Below are positions 1-6,162 of a stretch of DNA of 6,392 nucleotides, piece by piece. The position numbers were made by a program, and so were the translations under genes. The DNA is taken from positions 1-6,392 of the forward strand of contig CAISKC010000552.1 in NCBI GenBank assembly GCA_903885895.1. Reading direction: 5' to 3'. The notes beneath the pieces were generated by a model. It did no database searches. It was not told the DNA's origin and saw only the letters and a program-made list of their open reading frames with translations. How positions within the stretch are numbered: the first letter of the stretch is position 1; each line of letters opens with the position of its first letter. This DNA is from an uncultured Legionella sp. (lineage in GTDB: Bacteria > Pseudomonadota > Gammaproteobacteria > Legionellales > Legionellaceae).

Positions 1-66
1 TCTATTTAGGATGTCAAATCATCAGAAAAAAAATAGAATTGCCAATAGATTGGGCATTGATTCATC

Positions 67-248
67 ATGAGGATAAATATGCCCAATGCGTGTAAAAAAA
101 CGGCTCGATCCCTCAGGCCTTTGGGCCCAACAACTGCGCGGAGCGCTACATTTGTTGATTATCATATTAACTAGGTAAGTTGGTGCTCCATACGTTTGTT
201 GGGCCCAAAGGCCCAACCTACTTCAAATTTTGACTAGTTTATCCTCAT
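67..248. repeat. MITE-like block with 11-bp flanking inverted repeats
   Basis: ATGAGGATAAA at 67-77 is exactly reverse-complemented as TTTATCCTCAT at 238-248. The two arms enclose the REP-like pair, giving a block of about 182 bp with no coding content, the general shape of a miniature inverted-repeat element. I see no clear target-site duplication outside the arms (TC before, TA after). The arms are short and AT-rich, so chance is a real alternative. The core TGAGGATAAA occurs again at the murE stop codon. Confidence 0.35.
116..213. repeat. Inverted pair of REP-like palindromic units
   Basis: An 18-bp sequence at 116-133 (GGCCTTTGGGCCCAACAA) recurs as its exact reverse complement at 196-213, with 62 bp between. 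Each arm contains the perfect palindrome TTGGGCCCAA (121-130 and 199-208). The right unit also folds on its own: GTTGGGCC at 198-205 pairs with GGCCCAAC at 210-217 around a 4-nt loop. The spacer has a small GCGC/GCGC hairpin at 136-146. This resembles the GTAGGTTGGGC...GCCCAACA type of dispersed intergenic repeat common in proteobacteria, arranged tail to tail like a BIME. The resemblance is from memory, and the copy number in this genome is unknown. Confidence 0.75.
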
Positions 249-288
249 TAATTTACTCCCTGGTTTAAAAATAATTGTCTGTTTTACT

Positions 289-318
289 TTGACAAATGCA
301 AAAAGATCACCCTATAGT
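289..318 (+). promoter_or_regulatory. Candidate sigma70 promoter for the dcw cluster (distal)
   Basis: A perfect -35 hexamer TTGACA (289-294) is followed after 18 bp by TATAGT (313-318), which matches five of six bases of the -10 consensus. Transcription would start near 325, leaving a leader of about 55 nt before mraZ. It lies just upstream of the GTGG repeats, so MraZ bound there could hinder clearance from it. The start site has not been mapped; this is read from motifs alone. Confidence 0.6.
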
Positions 319-323
319 GTATA

Positions 324-361
324 AAAGTGGTATAATCTCCCAAAAAGTGGAAAATTGTGGG
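324..361 (+). promoter_or_regulatory. Putative MraZ operator of phased GTGG repeats
   Basis: GTGG occurs at 327-330, 347-350 and 357-360, on a 10-bp grid with one position (337) unoccupied. The first two sit in the identical heptamer AAAGTGG (324-330 and 344-350). The last pair reads GTGGA-5 nt-GTGGG. MraZ proteins are known to bind direct repeats of the TGGG/GTGG type with about one helical turn between them in their own promoter, and the next gene is mraZ. The array overlaps the extended -10 element and its predicted start, which suits repression. Function is inferred from motif and position. Confidence 0.7.
328..336 (+). promoter_or_regulatory. Candidate extended -10 promoter (proximal)
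   Basis: TGGTATAAT combines a perfect -10 hexamer (331-336) with the TGn extension. The -35 position at 17 bp spacing (about 308-313) reads CACCCT, which is poor, so this promoter would rely on the extended -10. Transcription would begin near 343, inside the GTGG repeat array. This start and the distal TTGACA/TATAGT promoter may both be used, or only one may be real. Confidence 0.5.
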
Positions 362-379
362 ATATAAACAGGTCGTATC

Positions 380-838
380 ATGTTTCGTGGAATAAATGCT
401 ATACACATTGATGGAAAAGGACGCCTTGCTATCCCAACTCGTTATCGAGATGTGTTAGGTGCGGACGCCAACAATGAGTTGGTTTTGACCATTGATACAG
501 AAGAAACATGTTTACTGTTATACCCACTTAAACAATGGCTTGTGATTGAAGAAAAAATTCAGCGCTTGCCAAGTTTTGATCCTGTTGCACGTCGTATTCA
601 GCGTTTGTTGATAGGGCATGCAACGGATGTGGTTTTGGATGGAGCGGGACGATTACTGCTTCCACAAGTACTGCGCGATTATGCGCAATTGGAAAAAAGG
701 GTGTTGATGATAGGTCAGGGCGCGAAATTTGAACTTTGGTCCGAACAATTGTGGGAAGCACGTCGGGATCATTGGTTGCGGGAAGAATCTACCCGCTTGG
801 GCCAATTACCCGATGAACTTAAGACATTTTATTTGTAA
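380..838 (+). CDS. mraZ: Transcriptional regulator MraZ
   Basis: MraZ is a DNA-binding regulator of the SpoVT/AbrB fold that forms a ring-shaped oligomer and controls the dcw operon from its own promoter. The 152-residue protein has the usual length and both AbrB-type half domains: the first with DGKGRLAIP (residues 11-19), the second with DGAGRLLLP (87-95), followed by the typical GQGAKFELW (112-120). It starts MFRG, as family members commonly do, from an ATG with a weak AGG ribosome site seven bases upstream (370-372). It is first in the cluster, directly behind phased GTGG repeats that are its likely binding site, and ends 3 bp before rsmH. Autoregulation is inferred from family knowledge and this operator. 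I see no damage to the gene. Confidence 0.97.
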   Translation: MFRGINAIHIDGKGRLAIPTRYRDVLGADANNELVLTIDTEETCLLLYPLKQWLVIEEKIQRLPSFDPVARRIQRLLIGHATDVVLDGAGRLLLPQVLRDYAQLEKRVLMIGQGAKFELWSEQLWEARRDHWLREESTRLGQLPDELKTFYL

Positions 839-841
839 ATC

Positions 842-1768
842 ATGAACAGTCATAAGCCAGTTTTGTTTGAGGAAGCGATTGAAGCTTTAGCCATTATCCC
901 AGAAGGTGTGTACATCGATGGGACATTTGGTCGTGGGGGACATGCGCGTGCGATATTAGAGCGCTTGGGCCCAGAAGGTCGATTGTTTGCTTTAGATAAG
1001 GATTGGGAAGCTGTAGATTTTGCAAAGACACATTTTTCCCAAGACTTGCGATTTCAAATTAGACAAGGCTCGTTTCGGGATTTGGCTATTTTGGCGCATG
1101 AATGGGAAATTGTGGGTAAAGTACAGGGCATTTTACTAGATTTAGGGGTGTCTTCACCCCAAATTGATGATGCTCAACGTGGATTTAGTTTTATGCATGC
1201 TGGTCCCTTGGATATGCGGATGGATACGCAACAAGGGTTGAGTGCCGCGCATTTTATTAATGAAGCAAAAGAAAGTGACTTGGCGGATGTGTTTTTTACT
1301 TATGGTGAAGAACGATATTCCCGGCGCATAGCACGAGCCATTGTGATGGCACGGAGCCAGGCACCGTTCCAAGACACAGCAACATTGGCAGAGGTGATAA
1401 AAGTTGCTCATCCCAAATGGGAGAAGCATAAACACCCAGCTACGAGGGTTTTTCAAGCGATTCGGATTTATGTGAATCAAGAATTGAAAGATCTTGAATT
1501 AGGTTTAACCAAAGCTTTGGAAGTACTGGCGGTAAAGGGACGTTTAGCGGTAATTAGTTTTCATTCACTGGAAGACCGTATGGTGAAGCAGTTTATGCAG
1601 CGTGCGGAACAAGGAGTGAGATTACCGAAAAACATCCCTATTCAAGCAAATATGCAACAAGGGTGTTTGCGACGCATAGGTCGAGCAATTAAGCCCACGG
1701 AAGGGGAAATACATAGCAATATACGCGCAAGATCAGCGATATTGCGTATAGGAGAGAAACAATCATGA
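842..1768 (+). CDS. rsmH: 16S rRNA (cytosine(1402)-N(4))-methyltransferase RsmH
   Basis: RsmH (formerly MraW) transfers a methyl group from S-adenosylmethionine to N4 of C1402 in 16S rRNA, in the decoding centre of the small ribosomal subunit. The 308-residue protein is of normal length. Visible motifs, in order, are the SAM-binding DGTFGRGGH (26-34), LFALDKD (48-54), ILLDLGVSSPQID (97-109), RGFSF (113-117), PLDMRMD (122-128), YGEERYSRRIA (154-164), HPATRVFQAIRIYVN (198-212), SFHSLEDR (239-246) and the C-terminal NIRARSAILRI (293-303). The start codon lies 3 bp after the mraZ stop with no clear ribosome site, so translational coupling to mraZ is likely. The stop overlaps the ftsL start as ATGA. 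Identification is secure. Confidence 0.98.
   Translation: MNSHKPVLFEEAIEALAIIPEGVYIDGTFGRGGHARAILERLGPEGRLFALDKDWEAVDFAKTHFSQDLRFQIRQGSFRDLAILAHEWEIVGKVQGILLDLGVSSPQIDDAQRGFSFMHAGPLDMRMDTQQGLSAAHFINEAKESDLADVFFTYGEERYSRRIARAIVMARSQAPFQDTATLAEVIKVAHPKWEKHKHPATRVFQAIRIYVNQELKDLELGLTKALEVLAVKGRLAVISFHSLEDRMVKQFMQRAEQGVRLPKNIPIQANMQQGCLRRIGRAIKPTEGEIHSNIRARSAILRIGEKQS
1750..1756 (+). promoter_or_regulatory. Ribosome binding site that sets the ftsL start
   Basis: AGGAGAG lies inside the end of rsmH, with its GGAG core 10 bases before the ATG at 1765. It favours that start over the in-frame ATGs at 1819 and 1825, which have only a weak GGA upstream. Confidence 0.7.
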
Positions 1769-2103
1769 ACGCAGCAGCAAGAGATATTAATCAAACTAAT
1801 TTTTTTCATGGACAATTGATGAGTATGCGGTTATCTTTCACCAGTGTTGTCCGTCTTAGTTTGATGATAGTGGTCTTGTTAAGTGCTTTAGCAGTAATTT
1901 ATACCACAAACTATTATCGTTTGACTTTAAATCAATTAGAATCAGCCGAACAAGTTTCGCACCAATTGAATTTACAATGGGGACAATTATTGTTAGAGCA
2001 GGCAAGTCTAGCGACACCTTCTCGTGTAGAACTTTTAGCGACGGAACAATTAAGAATGGTATTGCCAACTACAAAAAAAATGATTAGATTACAGACGAAA
2101 TGA
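1765..2103 (+). CDS. ftsL: Cell division protein FtsL
   Basis: FtsL is a small bitopic inner-membrane protein that binds FtsB and FtsQ and helps activate septal peptidoglycan synthesis by FtsW-FtsI. This 112-residue protein has a short N-terminal cytoplasmic part, one membrane segment at about residues 28-47 (LSLMIVVLLSALAVIY within it), then a periplasmic leucine-rich helix suited to a coiled coil. The distal motif QWGQLLLEQASLATPSRVE (71-89) followed by ATEQLRM (92-98) parallels EWRNLILEENALGDHSRVE and ATEKLQM as I recall them from E. coli FtsL. FtsL varies strongly in sequence, so position between rsmH and ftsI is also strong evidence. It overlaps both neighbours by ATGA, which suggests coupled translation and fixed stoichiometry with FtsI. 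Confidence 0.93.
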   Translation: MNAAARDINQTNFFHGQLMSMRLSFTSVVRLSLMIVVLLSALAVIYTTNYYRLTLNQLESAEQVSHQLNLQWGQLLLEQASLATPSRVELLATEQLRMVLPTTKKMIRLQTK

Positions 2104-3773
2104 GTAAAAAGAAATTATTTCATCATCACATACGCTTATGGGTTAATGGTTTATTTTTTCTAGCATTAGGCGGTGTTTTACTTTGGAGAATGGTTGATCT
2201 CACGGTATTACATCGCTCATTTCTGCAAGGTCAAGGTAATGCTCGGAGTCTCCGAGTGGTCAGCCAGCCAGCTTATCGCGGTATGATTTTGGATCGAGAA
2301 GGTGTGCCGTTGGCTGTGAGTACCCCAGTGAAGTCCTTGTGGGTGAATCCTAAAACGTTTCACCCTACGTCTAATCAATTAACGCATCTAGCACGTTTAT
2401 TAGATACTTCCCCCAAACAATTGCAACGTATTTTGACCAAAGCGAAAAATCACGAATTTTATTATCTACAGCGGCAATTAGCGCCCACACGTGCCAAAGA
2501 TATTGCCGATCTCAAAATATCAGGTATCAATTTTCAAGAAGAATATAAACGGTTTTATCCCGAGGCTGATAGTACGGCGCAATTATTGGGCTTTACCAAT
2601 GTGGATGATATTGGGATTGAAGGTTTGGAATTGGCTTATCAATCTTGGCTAGAAGGCGTTAATGGGAAAAAGCGGGTCGTGAAAGATCGCTATGGGCGAG
2701 TGATTGAAGAATTGGAAACCTTGCAAGAACCGCGAGCTGGTCATGCATTGAATTTGAGTATTGATCATCGGATCCAATTTTTTGCTTATCATGAATTGCA
2801 GGCTACTATTGAACGATTTGGTGCGAAATCTGGCTCAGTTGTGGTTTTGGATACCCAAACGGGAGAAGTGCTTGCAGCAGTGAATGCGCCATCTTTTAAT
2901 CCCAATGCGCGTAATCGCTATGCACTTCAGACTTATCGCAATAAAGCTTTGACGGATTTGTTTGAACCAGGATCGGTGATCAAACCTTTTAGTATCGCGA
3001 GTGCATTGGAGTCACATCAAGTGACGCCGGACACCATTATTGATACGCGACCCAGTTGGATGATGGTGCATGGTCATATGATCCGAGATGTGCACGGTTA
3101 TGGTGTTTTGGATGTGACTGGAGTATTACGGCATTCTAGTAATGTCGGCGTGACGAAAATGGTATTATTGAGCCCAGCAGAGCAATTAATCAATTTGCTA
3201 ACACGCTGTGGGGTGGGACAACGCACGGAATCCGGTTACCCAGGCGAAAGCGAAGGGACTATTGTAACGGCGAAAGAAGCCAATCCTTTTGTGTTAGCAA
3301 CCTTAAGTTTCGGTTATGGCGTGTCAGCGACCGCTATGCAAATTGCCAAAAGCTATATGGTTTTTGCCAATCATGGCCGTTTACCGCCGATTAGTTTGGT
3401 GCGTCAGGATACGGCAGTGACTGGAGAACAGGTGATCTCTGCGAAGACTGCTGATCAATTATTAGTGATGTTAGAAGATGTGGTGAATGGAGAAGGTGGA
3501 ACGGGTCGTTCAGCCATGGTAGCAGGGTACCGAGTTGCAGGTAAAACTGGGACTGCACGTGTTGCTGGTGTACGTGGGTATCAAGAACGACGATTTATGT
3601 CGAGTTTTGTTGGCATTGCACCTGCTTCGAAACCTAAATTAATTGTGGCGGTATTCATCACGGAGCCTACGAAAGGGGGCTATTATGGCGCGCAAGTTGC
3701 TGCGCCGTTATTTGCAAAAGTGATGGGTTCTGCGTTACGGATTTTGGATGTCACACCGGATCAGCCTATTTGA
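2100..3773 (+). CDS. ftsI: Septal peptidoglycan transpeptidase FtsI (PBP3)
   Basis: FtsI is the class B penicillin-binding protein that crosslinks peptidoglycan at the septum together with the glycosyltransferase FtsW; it is a target of beta-lactams. The 557-residue protein has a basic cytoplasmic N-terminus, one membrane anchor at about residues 13-33, and a pedestal domain starting with RGMILDREGVPLA (60-72). The C-terminal transpeptidase domain carries all three active-site motifs: SVIK with nucleophile Ser292 (in EPGSVIKP, 289-296), SSN (346-348) and KTG (482-484, in AGKTGTARV). FGYGVSATAMQIA (404-416) is also typical. No PASTA domains are present, as in Gram-negative homologues. It is slightly shorter than E. 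coli FtsI (588). No strong ribosome site precedes the start, which overlaps the ftsL stop, so coupling is likely. Confidence 0.98.
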   Translation: MSKKKLFHHHIRLWVNGLFFLALGGVLLWRMVDLTVLHRSFLQGQGNARSLRVVSQPAYRGMILDREGVPLAVSTPVKSLWVNPKTFHPTSNQLTHLARLLDTSPKQLQRILTKAKNHEFYYLQRQLAPTRAKDIADLKISGINFQEEYKRFYPEADSTAQLLGFTNVDDIGIEGLELAYQSWLEGVNGKKRVVKDRYGRVIEELETLQEPRAGHALNLSIDHRIQFFAYHELQATIERFGAKSGSVVVLDTQTGEVLAAVNAPSFNPNARNRYALQTYRNKALTDLFEPGSVIKPFSIASALESHQVTPDTIIDTRPSWMMVHGHMIRDVHGYGVLDVTGVLRHSSNVGVTKMVLLSPAEQLINLLTRCGVGQRTESGYPGESEGTIVTAKEANPFVLATLSFGYGVSATAMQIAKSYMVFANHGRLPPISLVRQDTAVTGEQVISAKTADQLLVMLEDVVNGEGGTGRSAMVAGYRVAGKTGTARVAGVRGYQERRFMSSFVGIAPASKPKLIVAVFITEPTKGGYYGAQVAAPLFAKVMGSALRILDVTPDQPI

Positions 3774-3778
3774 AGAGG
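3774..3778 (+). promoter_or_regulatory. Ribosome binding site that sets the murE start
   Basis: AGAGG directly follows the ftsI stop, five bases before the ATG at 3784 and eight before the ATG at 3787. It supports one of these over the in-frame ATG at 3748, which lies inside ftsI. Confidence 0.65.
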
Positions 3779-3783
3779 TTCCC

Positions 3784-5241
3784 ATGATGACCTTACAGGA
3801 TTTGTTACAACCATGGATAAAAAACGCGCAATCATCTGATGTATTAGGAATGCAAAATGATAGTCGCCAGGTCGCTCTTGGTGATGTGTTTTTGGCTTAT
3901 CCTGGTGCTGCAGTAGATGGTCGACGTTATATTGCCCAAGCGGTGCAACAAGGCGCGAGCGCGATTTTGTATGAGCCTGCTGATATGCCGCAGGATGTGA
4001 CATTACCTCTTACCATACCCTGTATTCCGTTTCCGAATTTGGCAATCCAATTGGCTGCTTTAGCCAGTCGGTTTTATCATACTCCATCTGAACAAGTATC
4101 TGTGACGGGTATCACAGGCACGAATGGCAAAACCACCATTGCGTATCAATTGGCACAAGCGCATTCTATATTGCAACGATCTGCCGCGTACATTGGTACT
4201 TTGGGATATGGACAAGTCCCAGATTTACATGTGCTCAACAATACCACACCGGATGCATTGGCGTTACAACGTATTTTATTTTCCTATCAGCAGCAGGGCA
4301 TCAAGCAAGTATGTATGGAAGTTTCCTCACATGCTTTGCACCAACATCGAGTGGATCATATTGCGTTTCGCGAAGCGATTTATACCAATTTGAGCCATGA
4401 GCATTTGGATTACCACCTAACGATGGATGCTTACGCTCAAGCCAAAGCCAGCTTATTTGCCAAACCCAGCTTAAAATGGGTGATATTAAATCAAGATGAT
4501 GACCATACGAAGATCATGTCTGCGGCTGTCCCATCAGAGGTGCGCCAATGGACCTATGGCATTCAAAAGCCAGCTGATGTCTTTGCGGTGGACTATCATT
4601 TATACAGTCATGGTAGCAGTTTTACAGTCGACTCCCCTTGGGGACGGCGAGAAATTAAGACGCCTATTTTGGGTTTGTTTAATATTTACAATAGTTTGGC
4701 AGTCTATACCAGTTTGTTAGCGCATGGTTACCCACAGCAAGCGGTTGTGGATGTAATGGCAACCTTACCTGCTACACCTGGACGTATGGAAATTGTGGCT
4801 CACAATCCTTATGTTATTGTGGATTTTGCGCATACGCCTGCAGCTCTTGAGAACGTGTTGAAAGCGGTTTTAGACTTGAGATCTTCCAAGCAGGCTAAAG
4901 TATGGGTGGTGTTCGGATGCGGGGGTAATCGCGATAAAACCAAACGGCCCTTAATGGGGAAAGTTGTTAGTGAGCTTGCTGATCATACGGTGGTCACCAG
5001 TGACAATCCGCGCCATGAAGAGCCGGAAGCTATCATTCAGGATATTGCGGCCGGCATTCAGCCAGGCGCTGCGGTCACAACGATTATCAATCGAGCTGAA
5101 GCGATCCACTTTGCGCTGAGCTCCGCGGCGCATGACGATATTGTCCTGATTGCGGGTAAAGGACACGAACCTTATCAAATCATTGGGGATGAACATTTGG
5201 TTTTTTCGGATCAAGATGAGGTGAAACGGTTTTTTCAGTGA
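3784..5241 (+). CDS. murE: UDP-MurNAc-L-Ala-D-Glu:meso-diaminopimelate ligase MurE
   Basis: MurE is the cytoplasmic ATP-dependent ligase that adds the third residue of the peptidoglycan stem peptide. With the start at 3784 it has 485 residues, close to the 495 of E. coli. Numbered from that start, it shows the substrate domain opening TLQDLLQPW, the P-loop GITGTNGKTT (109-118), NTTPDAL (153-159), EVSSHAL (179-185), a lysine at about 221 in the place of the carbamylated lysine, DFAHTP (347-352), FGCGGNRDKTKRP (377-389), DNPR (407-410) and GKGHE (458-462). DNPR marks meso-diaminopimelate rather than lysine specificity. An in-frame ATG at 3748 would add 12 residues and overlap ftsI by 26 bp; the AGAGG site and the homology onset favour 3784 or 3787. 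It follows ftsI by 10 bp and ends the cluster here, with no murF behind it. Confidence 0.98.
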   Translation: MMTLQDLLQPWIKNAQSSDVLGMQNDSRQVALGDVFLAYPGAAVDGRRYIAQAVQQGASAILYEPADMPQDVTLPLTIPCIPFPNLAIQLAALASRFYHTPSEQVSVTGITGTNGKTTIAYQLAQAHSILQRSAAYIGTLGYGQVPDLHVLNNTTPDALALQRILFSYQQQGIKQVCMEVSSHALHQHRVDHIAFREAIYTNLSHEHLDYHLTMDAYAQAKASLFAKPSLKWVILNQDDDHTKIMSAAVPSEVRQWTYGIQKPADVFAVDYHLYSHGSSFTVDSPWGRREIKTPILGLFNIYNSLAVYTSLLAHGYPQQAVVDVMATLPATPGRMEIVAHNPYVIVDFAHTPAALENVLKAVLDLRSSKQAKVWVVFGCGGNRDKTKRPLMGKVVSELADHTVVTSDNPRHEEPEAIIQDIAAGIQPGAAVTTIINRAEAIHFALSSAAHDDIVLIAGKGHEPYQIIGDEHLVFSDQDEVKRFFQ

Positions 5242-5248
5242 GGATAAA
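5239..5248 (+). repeat. Third copy of TGAGGATAAA at the murE stop
   Basis: TGAGGATAAA, the core of the inverted repeat arms at 67-77 and 238-248, occurs here with its first three bases forming the murE stop codon. The palindromic block at 5276-5310 follows about 30 bp later. The match is exact but only 10 bp long, so it may be coincidence. Confidence 0.35.
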
Positions 5249-5260
5249 CAACATTCCTTG

Positions 5261-5310
5261 TGCCACTCCTCATCCGCCCGTCGGGCACCTTCTCCCCTTG
5301 AGGGGAGAAG
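5261..5310. repeat. Double palindromic intergenic repeat
   Basis: Two adjacent palindromes lie between murE and trhO. The first is GCCCG-T-CGGGC (5276-5286). The second has ten-base arms, CTTCTCCCCT (5289-5298) and AGGGGAGAAG (5301-5310), with two bases between them, so about eight pairs can form in practice. The wording CCTCATCCGCCCGTCGGGC followed by ACCTTCTCCCC resembles a dispersed repeat found between genes in many proteobacteria, from memory. It lies five bases beyond the trhO stop codon. Confidence 0.7.
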
Positions 5311-5317
5311 TTATTCT
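5289..5317 (+). terminator. Possible terminator for the murE transcript
   Basis: The strong GC-rich hairpin of 5289-5310 is followed on the + strand by TTATTCT, a weak T-rich tail. It is well placed to stop the dcw transcript between convergent genes. On the - strand the hairpin is followed by GTGCCCG, not a T-tract, so intrinsic termination of trhO there is less likely. The hairpin may be a repeat unit recruited for this role. Confidence 0.4.
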
Positions 5318-6026
5318 ATGTTGCATCTGATATAGCGATACGCTCATCAAAAACAAAGCAGGATCCTTGCCACAGAGATTTTTCTGCGGGCATAGCTTTC
5401 ATATAATCAATGATGCCACCTTCTAGCTGATATACATGCTCGAAACCGAGCATCTTCAAATAAGCAGTGGATTTTTCACAGCGGATGCCGCCAGTGCAGC
5501 ACATGGCGATTTTTTTATCTTTTTTATCTAACAAATGTTCTTGAATATACGTCGGGAAATCGCGAAAATTTTCTGTTTGCGGATCGATGGCATTTTGAAA
5601 CGTGCCATATTCAATTTCATAGGTATTTCGATTATCAATAACTAATACATCTGGATCCGTCAAAAGCTCATTCCATTCTTCAGGAGAAACGTGGGTGCCA
5701 GTGGTTTTGCAAGGGTCTACATCAGGGATCCCTAAGCTCACAATTTCCTTACGCAATTTCACTTTGATTTTTTCGTAAGGCATCATATCGGAACTGGTTT
5801 CTTTAAAATACAAATCAGCAAAGCGCGTATCAGCTCGAATAAAATCGTAGATGGCAGCCATATCTTCTGGTGTCCCACCCATTCCGCCGTTGATGCCTTC
5901 ACTGGCTAAGAGAATCGTACCCAAGATCCTATTCGCGTGCATTGCTGCATGCAAAGACGTTTTGAGTGTTTCAAGATCTTCTAAAGGACAAAAACGATAA
6001 AAAGTTGCGATAACATAGGGTTTCAT
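5316..6026 (-). CDS. trhO: tRNA uridine(34) hydroxylase TrhO (rhodanese family)
   Basis: TrhO (formerly YceA/UPF0176) performs the oxygen-dependent hydroxylation of wobble uridine 34 to 5-hydroxyuridine in certain tRNAs. The 236-residue protein has the N-terminal ferredoxin-like domain (about 1-95, with the hallmark LLASEGINGGMGGT at 39-52). A rhodanese domain follows (about 112-215), with VIDNRNTYEIEYGTF (129-143) and the catalytic loop CTGGIRCEK (177-185), Cys177 being the expected active residue, next to a second cysteine at 176. It ends soon after the conserved CFVFDERIAI (223-232). E. coli TrhO is about 350 residues and continues with a cysteine-containing tail; shorter relatives exist in other lineages, so this may be natural. 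A palindromic repeat begins five bases past the TAG stop. No ribosome site is evident upstream of the ATG. It is a single gene convergent with murE. Confidence 0.95.
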   Translation of the reverse strand: MKPYVIATFYRFCPLEDLETLKTSLHAAMHANRILGTILLASEGINGGMGGTPEDMAAIYDFIRADTRFADLYFKETSSDMMPYEKIKVKLRKEIVSLGIPDVDPCKTTGTHVSPEEWNELLTDPDVLVIDNRNTYEIEYGTFQNAIDPQTENFRDFPTYIQEHLLDKKDKKIAMCCTGGIRCEKSTAYLKMLGFEHVYQLEGGIIDYMKAMPAEKSLWQGSCFVFDERIAISDAT

Positions 6027-6056
6027 GATGATTATTTATTCAGTAAAATGCTGTAA

Positions 6057-6085
6057 ATGATAGCTTATTTGAGCGAAAATGACAA
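6057..6085 (-). promoter_or_regulatory. Candidate sigma70 promoter for trhO
   Basis: Read on the - strand, TTGTCA (6080-6085) and TATCAT (6057-6062) each match five of six consensus bases and are 17 bp apart, the ideal spacing. Transcription would start near 6050, giving an AT-rich leader of about 25 nt with no clear Shine-Dalgarno sequence before the ATG. This indicates that trhO is transcribed on its own. Confidence 0.6.
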
Positions 6086-6162
6086 GATTAGCAAATCGAT
6101 GTCCGTTTGTACGGTCTGCTTTTGAAGATATCTTTGGGAGGGATGTCGTAACGGAGTTTTGA

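Larger units (their letters stand above)
1..288. other. Upstream intergenic region without a convincing gene
   Basis: I find no supportable coding sequence here. The only open frame of note (about 22-216, - strand) reads through the palindromic repeats and has low-complexity ends, so it is probably spurious. The region begins with a 9-bp inverted repeat (ATTGGGCAT at 49-57, ATGCCCAAT at 79-87). It continues with two inverted GC-rich REP-like units and ends in an AT-rich stretch before the mraZ promoter. The gene that precedes the cluster lies outside the window. Confidence 0.6.

Noticed and set aside
22..216. 64-residue open frame on the - strand
   Set aside because: It runs through the REP-like palindromes, ends in a phenylalanine run from a poly-A stretch, and matches no family I know.
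49..248. CRISPR array or tRNA in the upstream repeat region
   Set aside because: The repeats are inverted rather than regularly spaced direct repeats, and no cloverleaf can be drawn.
331..336. TATAAT paired with the TTGACA at 289-294
   Set aside because: The spacing is 36 bp, far too long for a sigma70 promoter; TATAGT at 313-318 fits the -35 box, while TATAAT is better explained as an extended -10.
1154..1480. 108-residue open frame on the - strand opposite rsmH
   Set aside because: It lies opposite strongly conserved RsmH motifs and has no plausible start signal or family resemblance.
4124..4393. 89-residue open frame on the + strand inside murE
   Set aside because: It is an alternate frame of a clearly conserved murE region that includes the P-loop; no independent support.
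5316..6026. TrhO as a simple thiosulfate sulfurtransferase
   Set aside because: It carries a rhodanese domain, but the N-terminal SEGING domain and the CTGGIRCEK loop identify the tRNA-hydroxylase family.
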